This document shows, in pieces, positions 47,000 through 57,505 of a stretch of 64,000 bases of DNA (position 1 is the first letter of the stretch; each line of letters starts with the position of its first letter). The DNA comes from Chrysopilus asiliformis (taxonomy: Eukaryota > Arthropoda > Insecta > Diptera > Rhagionidae): the NCBI GenBank assembly GCA_964034945.1, contig OZ035961.1, positions 9,346,501 through 9,410,500 of the forward strand, in the 5' to 3' direction. Made by a program: the position numbers and the translations under genes. The notes beneath the pieces are model-generated. The model was not told the DNA's origin. It made no database searches and saw nothing but the letters and a program-made list of their open reading frames with translations.

Positions 47000-48000
47000 G
47001 AACATAGTAACGATTTTGACAAACGAAGTGTAAAATGTTTCAGATGAAATTAAAGAAAATTTTTAAATTATTTTTTAAGTTAATGGGCCGTGAGAATATT
47101 ACGCCTCCAGGGAGGATCGCAAAGCAACTAAAATACGGTGAGCGGCTGATCACAAATTACGTCACAATTTTATGGCGCAGAGGCAGGGGTCAGCGGCAAT
47201 GTATTGGCTATATTAAACTCCACAGAAACAATCCCGAAAAAATTTGTCGAAAGGGGAGGGATGAGGTCTTATGGACAGTCACTAATGAATTATCGAGAAA
47301 TAATAATAATAATAAGACTGTTTTAGTTAGTTTCTTTAATGTTTTGATGCCCTTTTCAAAAAAAAAAAAAGAAAATGGTTAATTTTTTTTAAATGTGTTG
47401 GGTGGGTAAAATTTGGGAAAATTCTGGTTAAGACTTATTATTCCATCCTCAGGCGTAAATCATACAAAATTGGTGATTTTTTCATAAAAATCGGAAAGAA
47501 ATACAAAAATTATTCACTATTATTCAAAATTCATAAAAGTTAGATTAGATACAAATTGCTAAGAAGTTTATTAGCATTACATACAAAGTTGAGGTCAAAA
47601 AAAAAAATATTTTCATATTTTTAACGATTTATCTGTAATAAAAATTTAGTATCTACAATAACAATTTCTGGGCTCAGAAACTTCAAATTTCAATACTACT
47701 AAAAATTTGGAATTTCTCACAAATTAACCTTCCAACTCTGGGTAGGAGATAAAAAGTCTGTTAACATGTTAATTGGCCTTAAGAAAGATTTAATAGAATC
47801 GATGCTAGAAGCAAATAAGTTAAAAGACGTTAAACGATCAGCTGCTTCTTAACCATTATCGAGACTTTTCTTTAAAGAATTTGGTATGCTGGGAACCAAA
47901 AAAAAAAAGTTTATTATCTGTGTGCTAAATTTCCTGAAAATCGGTTGAGTGGTCCGAGAGATACTGTGATGAGTGAGTGAGTAAACGGAATTTCACTGTT
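47000..48000. other. No supportable gene between LRR relic and L3 unit
   Basis: A 115-codon plus-strand ORF at 47035 is Lys/Asn-rich without recognisable features. GAGATACTGTGATGAG near 47962 recurs at 18719, so a short dispersed repeat is present. Confidence 0.4.
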
Positions 48001-48571
48001 ATAAAAATTTGTGCGTAAATTAAATAAATAATGTGGTTTTTTGTTTTATGATCAAATTTGGTTGTTTTTTGGGTAAATATCTATACAATTAGCATAATAG
48101 AATTATAATTTGAATATTACAGTTACTAGATTTTACATTCTTTACATTCCTTACATTTTTTACTGTGATTTTAGTATACGTAAACGATTCATTGCTTGCA
48201 CGTAAAGTATGGCGTAAAATCTGCACTACACTGCGTTAAAACGCATTTATTTAATTGAATGAATGGAAAACCTAATTATTATTATAAAGAATTAAAAAAA
48301 ATGAATTTTGAGTTGTTTTTCGAGCTGCATCCGTTTGCACAACTTTGACTATCGTTATATCCTTGACTTGAGTACATTAATTTACTATTAATTTTTACTT
48401 ACTATAAAACACAAATTATATTGAATTAGGTGTTAACATGTGTATAACAATAAAGTGAAGTCAATAAAGTTCATATTTTTACTAGCGATGTCGTTATTTA
48501 TATTTTTTAATTATGTACTGAAAATGTGTGTTTGTTGATACATTTACAAAATGTTGTCAAACTTATACAAA

Positions 48572-49717
48572 CTAGGAAAAAGAAATTTGTAGTTGTAAAG
48601 ATCGTAGTGCAGAGATGGTCTCATTTGTCACATTAACACCATAAAAAGTAAAAAAACGCAGGTTTTTAAGTTGTTTAATGACATTCACATCGATGTCCTT
48701 ACAATTTAAGTGATTTATAGACAATCTAAACAATTTCGGCATATTTAGAAATATTTTAAAATCTAGATTTTCAACTGGATTATTACTAATGTCTAAATAT
48801 TCCAGGCTGCGAGCTTTGGTCAGATTTTTAAGGTTTGTGATATTATTTGATCCAATGTACAAACGTTTGACATCTTGAATATTTCCAATTTCAATGTTCG
48901 TTAATTGATTACGTAAAGCATACAGTTCTGTCACATTTCCAACAAATCTTTTGACGCCACTCTTAAGAAAGTCGACAGAATCAGAATGTCCAATGAAAAT
49001 TTCGTGAATTGAATTATAGGAACAAGAAAATTTCACCAAATTCAAATGATTCACGATTTTTTGTCCAAAAACTTTGATTTTGTTTGAATTCAAATTGATC
49101 GCTTTTAAATTTGTATTATACTGAAATACCTCGTCATCAAAAATTTCAATTAAGTTGTTTGCTACGCTTAAACTCAATAAAGATCTTAGAGGTTTAAACA
49201 CATTTTTTGGAAGTGCAGAAATTCTGTTGAATTCAAGATTCAAATCCAAAATATTTTCCAATCCATCAAAACTGTGAGTGTGTATTTTATTTATTTTGTT
49301 GTTGCGAAGATTTAGTTTTTCCAATCTTGTATTGTATTTGAATGCCCATTCAGGTACTTCAATAATATTATTGTGTGTGTTAGAATATATTATCAATTTT
49401 TCTGAACTGTTATCAAATTTTTCTAGTTTTTCAATATTACAGCTTACTAATTTCAAATTTTTGAGTTCATAAAATACTGTAAAAATATTTTTGGGCACTG
49501 TTTTCATAATCGAATCCGTTATATAAATACTGAAAAAATCCTTTTTCTCAGAAATATCGAATTCCGATTCAGGAGCAAATTTTAATTTCTCACAATATAA
49601 ATCAGCTACATCTGAATTTTCTCCGCAGTTTTGCCTTAAATTTATAATAACACCACATGAAAACTTCAATATGATTAGGAAATAAAATATTTTTAAGGTT
49701 CGTCCTATCGAAATCAT
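48572..49717 (-). CDS. Secreted leucine-rich-repeat protein L3 (381 aa, single exon)
   Basis: Paralogue of L1 and L2 with an intact frame, signal peptide, N-terminal Cys pair, LRR array and a SLQLQISFS end. As in L2 the frame extends 31 codons upstream to 49810, but the shared Met at 49717 is preferred for the same reasons. Its flanks, N-terminal cap and second half are L2-like (SCSYNSIHEIFIGHSDSVDF, KRLYIGSNN). Residues from about 55 to 200 are nearly identical to L1 (KLNLRNN, LEFNRISALPKNVFKPL). That mosaic points to gene conversion or unequal exchange with L1. The exposed positions of the last LRRs differ from both relatives (LFRLSINHLN, LRFFTFYGVN). It lies in a duplicated unit (48001-51487) that later took in a 309-base inverted-repeat element. 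Confidence 0.9.
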   Translation of the reverse strand: MISIGRTLKIFYFLIILKFSCGVIINLRQNCGENSDVADLYCEKLKFAPESEFDISEKKDFFSIYITDSIMKTVPKNIFTVFYELKNLKLVSCNIEKLEKFDNSSEKLIIYSNTHNNIIEVPEWAFKYNTRLEKLNLRNNKINKIHTHSFDGLENILDLNLEFNRISALPKNVFKPLRSLLSLSVANNLIEIFDDEVFQYNTNLKAINLNSNKIKVFGQKIVNHLNLVKFSCSYNSIHEIFIGHSDSVDFLKSGVKRFVGNVTELYALRNQLTNIEIGNIQDVKRLYIGSNNITNLKNLTKARSLEYLDISNNPVENLDFKIFLNMPKLFRLSINHLNCKDIDVNVIKQLKNLRFFTFYGVNVTNETISALRSLQLQISFS

Positions 49718-50013
49718 TTTGTAAGTCTGACTGATTTTAGATCTATATAAATTGCTGGGATGTATTATCAGAACCCTTTTTATTTTTCCCATAAATAGGG
49801 TAATTTTCAATCAATCTTATTGTTAGTAACTTTAGTTTTATTAAGTTAAGCTTTAGGCTAATCTGATACGCGTGTCAAAATGTCCATTATCATAATCATG
49901 AAACGTAGATGCGTAAAATTAAGGAGAAATATTAAATGCTACTTTAGATGGACAAAATGACTGAATTAAAACGACTTATTGCAAAGCATAATTTTTATTT
50001 GACTCAATTAGAT
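49718..50013 (-). promoter_or_regulatory. Conserved upstream block of L3
   Basis: Almost identical to the L2 block, as expected from the L2/L3 unit duplication. TCAGTC is at 49729-49734 and the same TTTATATAGAT precedes it. The distal AAACGACTTATTGCA motif is retained. Confidence 0.6.
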
Positions 50014-50432
50014 AAAGTAAAACGTCCTATTATCGAACTGTAACCGATTGCCGGAAAATTCTTAAAAAATCGTTTAAAATAAGCTTCTCATTAATCAAAA
50101 TGATCAAAAAATGTTTTTAACGCAATCTGTTACCATAATTTGTTAATTTAACCATCGAAAATCAATATCACTAAATTTGGGTTTTTGTTGAGAAGGGGTT
50201 TTTTGAATGCAAGTCACGAAACGTGCGGTTTTCTTAAGGTATGAGTTAAGAATTCGTATTTCTTGTTTTTAGTATTTCATTATGTTGTTCTAGTCAAATT
50301 TGTGTAAATTTAATTTTTTATGTAATAAAAAACACATTCTTAACTCAAATCCAATGTGTTAAAAAAAATCTCGAAAGTGCTTAAAATAATAAAAAAAAAA
50401 CATTCTTACCGTAATAGGTTTGGTCGTTAAAA

Positions 50433-50622
50433 TATATTGTATATTGAGTCATGTGACTCACCATCTTTTGAGAGACCAGTGCCAGAAATGTAGGAAGGTA
50501 ACACTGGCGAGAGAATGAGGAGTCTTGTAGTGAATCCGCTGAATAAAGACGCATTCTTATTACATTCGAGTTTTAATTTAATACTTTGTACTTAGCATTC
50601 CCCATTCCTAAGGCCTCTGACA
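50433..50622. mobile_element. Possible solo LTR or other small insertion
   Basis: Absent from the L2 unit, where it replaces about 30 bases. It starts TGTATATTGAG a few bases in and ends GGCCTCTGACA (TG...CA), and has an AATAAA near CATTCTTATTACATTCGAG, as in retrotransposon LTRs. No clear target duplication is present and the element has no second copy in the window, so the LTR call is weak; that it is an insertion is firmer. Confidence 0.4.
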
Positions 50623-50633
50623 GGTAATAAGGT

Positions 50634-51487
50634 TTTTTATACCCGTATGGTGAAACCAAAGGGTATATTAACTTTGCCTCACCGTTTGTAACACCAAGAT
50701 CCCATTATTACACACAAAAATGAAATACACCAGTGTGTTTAGAATGATAAAAATAATTATTTTCGCATGTTTGTCCGTCCGTCCATCTGTCCGTCCGTCT
50801 GTGGCGCGGATTACGGGCGCACGGATTGAGCTATAGACTTGGAATTTTATGCAGATCCGTTTTTCGTAAAATGCAAGGCTAAGTTCGTTCATGGGCAGAA
50901 ATGGACCATTAGAGGGGATATCCCCCATACGAACGAAATCCTTTTTTGCGAATATCTCAAAAACGTTGCATTTTATCAAAAAAGTGCAAGAACAAAAGTT
51001 ATTTAGAATGGCTGCGTTCAGACGAGGTTGAAACTGGTTGAAGTCAACCAAGTTACTCTGGGTGAAAAAACCTGCTTGCGTTCTCACGTAGTGTTTTTCA
51101 ACTTTTGCACTGCAGTATATTTACACATGCTATGCCAATGTGTGCATGTAGCAAGAAAAATTTTGTGAACCCCCACCATTGAACTCTATGTGTGTATGTG
51201 TTTTCAACCAAGTTCACCCGGCCTAGCCAGCAGGTGAATTCCCCGCATACCCCCGATAGCGTCTGGCCCGTAAAATCGAGTGGAAACTTGGTGAAGTCAA
51301 CCAGTTTCAACCTCGTCTGAACGATTCTACATAAAACTCCCATACATCAAAATCCGATTGGAATAAATTTTAAAAAATCTTTTTGGAAAGTTTGACTTCA
51401 AAGTGGAATTTTGGTACAATTTTGATACGAATATCACCATACGGGTCTCCAATGATTGCCAGATTGGCAATTATAGCTTTTGTTATG
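50634..51487. repeat. Interspersed repeat S1, L3-unit copy
   Basis: Duplicated along with L3. Shorter TCCG tract (50770-50800) than the 44-kb copy and interrupted by the 309-base MITE at 51015. Confidence 0.7.
51015..51323. mobile_element. 309-base inverted-repeat element (MITE) in the L3 unit
   Basis: The ends are CGTTCAGACGAGGTTGAAAC and its complement, inverted over at least 27 bases and extending imperfectly through GGTTGAAGTCAACC. It interrupts sequence that is continuous in the L2 unit (TTTAGGATATGATTCTAC), which gives the empty site. The few bases at the junction are altered, so no clean target duplication is visible. No coding capacity. Confidence 0.85.
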
Positions 51488-51557
51488 TTTTTATATTGTT
51501 TTTTGGGTCTACACGTTTACTATTCTCGAAATGAACAAAAATTTGATTTTATATTAA

Positions 51558-51796
51558 CACTCTAACTGCTACGACGGTTTTAAGCCTTTTTCGAATATTT
51601 AGTTGTCAGTCAAAAAGGCACTAAGAGAAAAAAAAATTGAAACAAAATTATACCTAAATGTTATTTTATTACCATAAAATGTGTGCAACTACAAAAAATC
51701 GTTGCGGTTGCAGCGAACACTTTAATAATTTTCATTGTTTCACTGTACACAACAGTTAGGTGTCAGGTCTTTTTGACTGACGTGGCAGTTAGAGTG
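51558..51796. mobile_element. TTAA-flanked MITE (piggyBac-type), 239 bases
   Basis: TTAA at 51554-51557 and 51797-51800. The inverted ends are CACTCTAACTGC and GCAGTTAGAGTG, with a sub-terminal GTCAGTCAAAAAG. The CACT ends, sub-terminal CAGTCAAAA motif and length are shared with the element at 3606, so they may be one family. It sits between the L3 unit and L4. Confidence 0.8.
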
Positions 51797-52166
51797 TTAA
51801 TATATTTTTAATTTGTTAATTAAAAAATTCTTTGAAAATGAAAATTACATACTTTAAACTTAAAAATTTTCTATATTCCGGTAATAGGTCTCTCGTTTTC
51901 CGGCAATGGAAAAGTGGAAAGGTTTTTAATCCGGTAATAGGATGAAAAACTTGTTTTAGAAAATCATTAAAAAAACAATTACTGAACTCGTTTCTAATAA
52001 ATTCCACACGTTCAATCGAATTTAGAGACCCTAATTTACCGTACAATGGAACGAAAACAAAATTTAATAATATTTTGCGAATTAAAATATATAAACAGTT
52101 CTTAAGGTTCCGATAATAGGACGTATTGCCTCACTAATATTTTGTAATTTCCATTTACAAATATAT

Positions 52167-53336
52167 TTATAAAAATTTATATATAAGCTTTATTGGTAAG
52201 GTTTTCAATGCCAAAAGTGTTATATTTGGGATTTTAACACCCATAATACTGAAATATTTAAGATTTTTAAGCTTTTTCAAAACATCCACATCGATGACTT
52301 TCAACTTCAAATGATCCATTCGTAACATAGATAACTTTGGCATATTAAGAAATATTTGGAAATCCAAATCTTCAATTGGATTAGAACCGATATCTAACTC
52401 TTTAAGGTTGCAGGCCTTCGTGAGATTCTTTAAATCCGTGATATTATTTGAAGCAATTTGCAGAATTTCAACATCTTGAATATTTCCAATTTCAATATTG
52501 GTTAATTGATTAAAAGAAGCTTGAATTTCTTTTGCATTCCCGACAAAACGTTTAACACGATTTTCATAGAAGTTTATAGAACCGACACTTTTCACAAAAA
52601 TTTCGTTAATTTGGTTACTATAGCAATTAAATATCACTAAATTCAAATGTTTCACAATTTTTTGTCCAAGCATTTTTATTTTGTTGTGAGATAAAGTAAT
52701 TGCATTCAAATTTGCATTATGCTTAAAAATATCCTCATCTAACATTTCAATTAAGTTGTTGGATAGCCATAAAGATCTTAAAGATTGTAGAGGTTTGAAG
52801 ACATTTTTTGGTAGTACCGAAATTTGGTTGAGTCCAAGATTTAAATATAAAACACTCTCTAGTCCATCAAAACTGTAGGTATATATTTTCTTTATCTTAT
52901 TGTTGCCGAGACATAATTTTTCCAATCTCTTATTGTACTTAAATGTCCAATTAGGTATTTCAATGATATTGTTGTACGTGGTAGCAAATATTATTAATTT
53001 TTCTGCACTTTTATCAAGTTTTTGTAGAAATTCAATTTCACAGTTTTCTACTCTCAAATTTTTGAGTTCATAAAATACTGTAAAGATATTTTTAGGTAAT
53101 GTTTTCATAATCGAATTCACAATGTAAATACTAAAAAAATCTTTTTTCTCAGAAACGTCGAATTCCCAGTCAGTTGAAAACGTTAATTTATGACAATTTA
53201 AATCAGCCAGTATTGATATACCCGGCAGATATGAATTTTCTCTGCAGTTTTGCCTTAAATTTATAATAACACCACATGAAAACTTGAATATGATTAAGAA
53301 ATAAAATATTTCTAAGATTCGTCCTATCGAAATCAT
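52167..53336 (-). CDS. Secreted leucine-rich-repeat protein L4 (389 aa, single exon)
   Basis: The most diverged intact member of the cluster. The signal peptide is nearly identical to the other copies (MISIGRILEIFYFLIIFKF), and the N-terminal cap region is long as in L1 (ENSYLPGISILADLNC). The LRRs keep the same register but differ throughout (KLCLGNNKIKKIYTYSF, LRSLWLSNNLIEML). Two LRR-region cysteines of L1-L3 are replaced or moved: the late LKC is LKL here and the middle SC is NC. The C-terminus ends in LPIKLIYKFL. Two C-terminal relics in the window (46.7 and 53.7 kb) resemble L4 more than L1-L3, so an L4-like subfamily once had more members. No membrane anchor. The upstream block of about 300 bases is shared with L1-L3. 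Confidence 0.9.
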   Translation of the reverse strand: MISIGRILEIFYFLIIFKFSCGVIINLRQNCRENSYLPGISILADLNCHKLTFSTDWEFDVSEKKDFFSIYIVNSIMKTLPKNIFTVFYELKNLRVENCEIEFLQKLDKSAEKLIIFATTYNNIIEIPNWTFKYNKRLEKLCLGNNKIKKIYTYSFDGLESVLYLNLGLNQISVLPKNVFKPLQSLRSLWLSNNLIEMLDEDIFKHNANLNAITLSHNKIKMLGQKIVKHLNLVIFNCYSNQINEIFVKSVGSINFYENRVKRFVGNAKEIQASFNQLTNIEIGNIQDVEILQIASNNITDLKNLTKACNLKELDIGSNPIEDLDFQIFLNMPKLSMLRMDHLKLKVIDVDVLKKLKNLKYFSIMGVKIPNITLLALKTLPIKLIYKFL

Positions 53337-53632
53337 TTTGTAAGTCTGACTGATTTTTAAGTCTACATAAATTGCTGTGAACCGTTTTTATTTATTGCAT
53401 AAGGGAATAATTTTCAAATAATCTCATTTTCAGTAATTTTAGTTTTATAGTGTTACACTTGAAGCCAATCTGATACAAGTGCAAAAATTCCCATAATTTT
53501 AATCTTGAAACGTAGGTGCGTATAATGTTACTCGTAAAATTAATCGTCGTTACTCGTACTCGTCGAGAGACAAAATGATTGAATTAAAACGACTTATTGC
53601 ATAACATATTTTTTATTTGACTCATTAGATAC
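53337..53632 (-). promoter_or_regulatory. Conserved upstream block of L4
   Basis: A diverged copy of the upstream block. TCAGTC (53348-53353) and CTTACAAAATG are kept, as are the CAATCTGATAC motif and the distal AAACGACTTATTGCA motif. Conservation in the most diverged gene makes a regulatory role more likely than simple recent duplication. Confidence 0.55.
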
Positions 53633-53654
53633 TAACATTTTCAAATTTTTAGTT

Positions 53655-53815
53655 ACAAATATCTTTATAAATATTAAAATACAGGGGTTATTGATAAGGT
53701 TTTCAGTGCCAAAAGTGTTTTATTTGAGATTTTAACACCCTGAAAAGTGAGATATTTAAGGTTTTTAAGCTTTTTCAAATCATCCACATCGATTTCCAAT
53801 TACTTTCAATTTGTT
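53655..53815 (-). pseudogene. Relic of an L4-like LRR gene (last about 40 codons)
   Basis: Read on the minus strand, this stretch gives EIDVDDLKKLKNLKYLTFQG, then VKISNKTLLALKTLSITPVF and a stop. It matches the C-terminus of L4 (IDVDVLKKLKNLKYFSIMGV...TLLALKTL). Nothing of the gene body is left upstream beyond about 53830. It sits directly beyond the upstream block of L4, exactly where the next gene's 3' end would be expected in a head-to-tail array. It therefore marks a lost fifth unit at the right edge of the cluster. Confidence 0.72.
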
Positions 53816-54122
53816 CCATACTTAAATTGCTTAAATCGTAACCAAACTTTTTAGCAAGCAATTAGCGAAATTAGCAAGCAATTAGCCCGTATCGCACACG
53901 CCAAAAGTTGTTACTAATTTAGTTACAGCTCATTGGTAATGGTCATAGTGTAGAAATAATAGAAAATAAGTGCTAATAGAACATAACGATTTTGTATTGG
54001 AAATTGTTAGAAAATGTGAATGATTGAATAAAGGTCAGACATTGAATTGTGAAATAGAGTACTTCGAGTTTGAGTTTGTGATTCTTTAAGACATATATTT
54101 GCTAATTTTCTCGTGTTATATC

Positions 54123-54662
54123 GGGTCTTTTAACAAGGACATAACAATTTTGTATTTAAATAAAACACAGGGCTGAAATTTATTCCAGGTGTAGTGGACA
54201 TGTTACATTTAAGTATTAAATTCGATGTCGTTTATATGGCCACCGCAAGCATTGCACTGATTGATTCTTTGGAGCCATTTTTTCCACCACTCTTCCACAC
54301 ATATCGGCCGGAACGTTGGCAATTTCGCGTTCGATATTGCTCCTGAGCTCCTCTAACGTTGTTGGCTTGTTGGCACAAACCAACGACTTAACATAACCCC
54401 ATAAAAAGAAATCCAACGGCGTTAAATCGCATGAGCGAGGTGGCCATTCGACCGGACCATTTCTCGAGATTACACGATTGCGACCAGCGACTCAGAATTT
54501 CGGTAGTAAGTTTTAATAATTTCCAAACGTTGCTCGTACGTGAACTTCACCATGATGAAAACGTAAACCCTGACTGACGTTTTAGCATTGCCAGATGATA
54601 AAAAAAAGTTTTAGGGTGCGCTTTTATTAAAATACAAAATTTTATGTCCTTGTTGAAAGACC
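54123..54662 (-). mobile_element. Rosa-type Tc1/mariner derivative with an internal deletion, 540 bases
   Basis: The termini GGGTCTTTTAACAAGGACAT and ATGTCCTTGTTGAAAGACCC are inverted. On the minus strand an ATG at 54553 starts MVKFTYEQRLEIIKTYYRNS (transposase N-terminus). After SLVAIV there is a stop, and the sequence resumes in the catalytic end (WPPRSCDLTPLDFFLWGYVK and an EELRSNIEREIANVP tail). The middle of the transposase, with the first two catalytic Asp, is deleted; the last (LTPLDFFLWG) remains. Length and structure fit a MITE born by internal deletion. Confidence 0.85.
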
Positions 54663-55820
54663 CTTATGCAAATATCCAAACGAGCCCATCCGAGCCCATT
54701 ACAATATAATTGGCAAATTTTTATTTCAATTATCGTGAAAAACTTTCAATTTCCAGGAATATTTTTCTTAAAGACTTACATAATTCTTTAATATTTTTGC
54801 TAGTTAATTAGTAAAATGTATGGTAATCAATTTATTTGATATATTAAGGTAAAAAATATACTTTTGTTTTTACCACACCTACATCGATACCTATTTGATT
54901 AAGGACAACTTACAGTTGGTTAAAGAGAAAAACAATTTCCAGGAAAATATTTTATACATTATAATAGAATCAAAGACAAACTCAAGTATCTAAAAAGATA
55001 GTGAATTTGTGAAATTCGAAACCCATCATTATTATTGACATTATAGCACCGACACTCTGCCCGACAATAGCCAAAACTGAAATGAACTGAATTTAACTTG
55101 GGTTACCTACAAAAACTTTGAGAAGATTCTATTTATACTCGTAGCTATCTATCTATCTATTCATTTTATGGACGTGTATCTATATTTTTGTAGTATAAAA
55201 GTATCTACTATTAGTATTGTATCTATTCAAATGTCCACTCGTCCATCATCGTCTTTTCCACTTAAAGTTTCCGGTACTTCAAATAATGACCATCTCCTAT
55301 CAATTACTGTTTGTCTCCTCCTGTTATCATCATAGCTATTCTTTGGGGTTTGTTATTGTTGCTGTTATTATTTTTTTGTTGTTGCTATTTCTATTCCTAT
55401 TATTACGGTAGGGTCGATAAGTCCAGAATGAGGAGTGGAAAACGTTCTATTTTTCTACATTTTCCCTCATTTCATCCACAAAAATTAATTGGAATTTATT
55501 GATTTATGGTTTTGCCTTCGTTAATAGAAGCATTGTGAATCTGTCAAGCATTTGAAAAGTAAACAATTCCAAGGCTCCCATGAATACTGAAACGACAGCA
55601 CCAGGGGCCGTTTTTTTTTTGAAACGGAATAAGAGAATACCGATGGCTGAACTGTTGTAATGTCATAAAAATTGATAAAATTTAGGGAGTCTAGAAATTA
55701 TCAAACCGATTGATTTAATCCAGTAATATCGTTTTGTTATAGAAACAGCAGCTTTGCCACCTTAAAAGGTTTTCTTTTATTTCTATACCAACGGATTTTA
55801 TAGATCCCATTTTAATATAA

Positions 55821-56118
55821 AGGGTCTTTCAACAAGGACATAACAATTTTGTATTTTAATAAAGACGCACCCTTAAACTTTTTTTACAATCTGGCAATGC
55901 TAAAACATCAGTCAAGGTTTACATTTTTACCATGGTGAAGTTCACGAACGAGCAACGTTTGGAAATTATTAAAACTTACTACAGAAATTCTGAGTCGGTG
56001 GTCGCAATCGTGTAATCTCGAGAAATGGTCCGGTCGAATGGCCACCTCGCTCATGCGATTTAACGCCGTTGGATTTCTTATTATGGGGTTATGTTAAGTC
56101 GTTGGTTTATGCCAACAG
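55821..56118 (+). mobile_element. Truncated second copy of the rosa-type derivative
   Basis: It starts with the same terminus (GGGTCTTTCAACAAGGACAT) and runs through the same ATG, MVKFTNEQRLEIIKTYYRNS, the same deletion junction (TCGCAATCGTGTAATCTCGA) and DFLLWGYVKSLVYAN. Similarity ends abruptly at about 56118, so the 3' half and second terminus are missing. Opposite orientation to the 54-kb copy. Confidence 0.8.
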
Positions 56119-56119
56119 G

Positions 56120-57320
56120 CCACCCCGTCAAATTGACCTACTTCTGAAATATTTCATGGAAATAATGAACAAGGAATGTAGGCTCTCATCTTAAACCAAT
56201 GAAAATCGAAGAATTTCCCAATAAAACTTTTTAACGAAACATTAAAAAACCGTCTTTCATTCCCGAAATTTCAAAAATAGAACGTAAAGTTGTAATCCGA
56301 TTAAAATTTTTCTTCTCAAGTTGCTTACAAAACTTTGACACAAAATACCATAATAACTTTTTTTATACCTTGGAAAATTCATATCGATAATTTCATGAAT
56401 TTATTGTCGAAATTTAGTTTTCTTCAGTTTTATTGTATAGTGTTAGTAAAGATTGAGATTTTATAAACCCTTTGCCATTGAAAGGTTTTTTTAAAAGCCG
56501 ATTAATTACAGTCGAGTTAATTATGGTGAAGAACGTTTTATGTTGGTTAAACATTTTAAATTTTATGATCCAGTCGCCATTAAATGATTTGTAAAGTACT
56601 TCAAAAAAGTTTAAATATTTAATGTCTATTTCGGTATTTAAGGGGGTCTGCCTACCTGCAAACTTTGGAGAAATCGAATTTCTTTTGCATGTTCTTACAG
56701 TACAACATATTTATTTGACAAAATATTAAGTTGTTCGAATGAAAATTGCCCAAGCTATGTGACTTGTGACACGCGATTTTCTCGAAACAACGTTCCCAAA
56801 ATCGATGCCGTTGGTAACTCAATAATCACTCAATAATCACTCAACCGATTTCTTTAAAATTTTCGCATTAGTTTATCTAGTCCTCTAAAATAATTCACCA
56901 AGAAGTAAAATTCGCCAAGAAAACAGCGCCACAGTCGGTATTTTTTTACATCATCCCTAGAGTGGAATGGACTTTTAGAAAAATTGAACATTGTTGAAAT
57001 ATGTGTGGCTTAGATGAAAATACTTCAAAAAATTGCACCACAGGAGAAAATTCACCAAAAAAATGCGCCTCAGGCGAAAATAAAAACGTACAACAATGCA
57101 CAGGTCAAAATCGACTTTCAAAATTGTCAAATCTGGGTTAAAATTTGACAGCTCTACAAATTCATATTCTTTTTAGTGTTTATTTTAAGTATTTCTTGCC
57201 CCTCGTGGCATTCGGTCCTGTGTTACAACTGCTGCGTTTTCCGGTTACGGAGAAACAACGACAGACGAATAAACTGTTTAATGTGAACATAAAAATAACT
57301 AAATGTATATTTCCGCGTAA
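56120..57320. other. No gene seen
   Basis: Nothing recognised beyond short chance ORFs. A patch at 56880-57080 repeats ATTCACCAA(A/G)AA-type phrases. Confidence 0.45.
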
Positions 57321-57324
57321 AACG

Positions 57325-57505
57325 TATACTGAAACATCATTCATAAAAAATTTCAAGTCTCTAACTCAACGCGTTCTCGAGGGTTTTAAGATACCTACAT
57401 CGACAGATCATAATTTTTCTTGAAACGGATTTCGTATTGATCAGAAAGTTCTCGAGTCGAAATACAATACTTTCCTTATATGGCTACGCAGAGGAAAGCA
57501 AAAGC
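57325..57505. repeat. Interspersed repeat S2 copy, short
   Basis: AAAAAATTTCAAGTCTCTAA, CGTTCTCGAGGGTTTTAAGA, GAAACGGATTTCGTATTGA and AATACAATACTTTCC. Confidence 0.6.

Larger units (their letters stand above)
48001..51487. repeat. Duplicated unit containing L3
   Basis: Counterpart of 41861-44992. It differs by two insertions absent from the L2 unit: about 190 bases at 50433-50622 and a 309-base inverted-repeat element at 51015-51323. The unit is thus longer, and the insertions are probably younger than the duplication. Confidence 0.8.
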
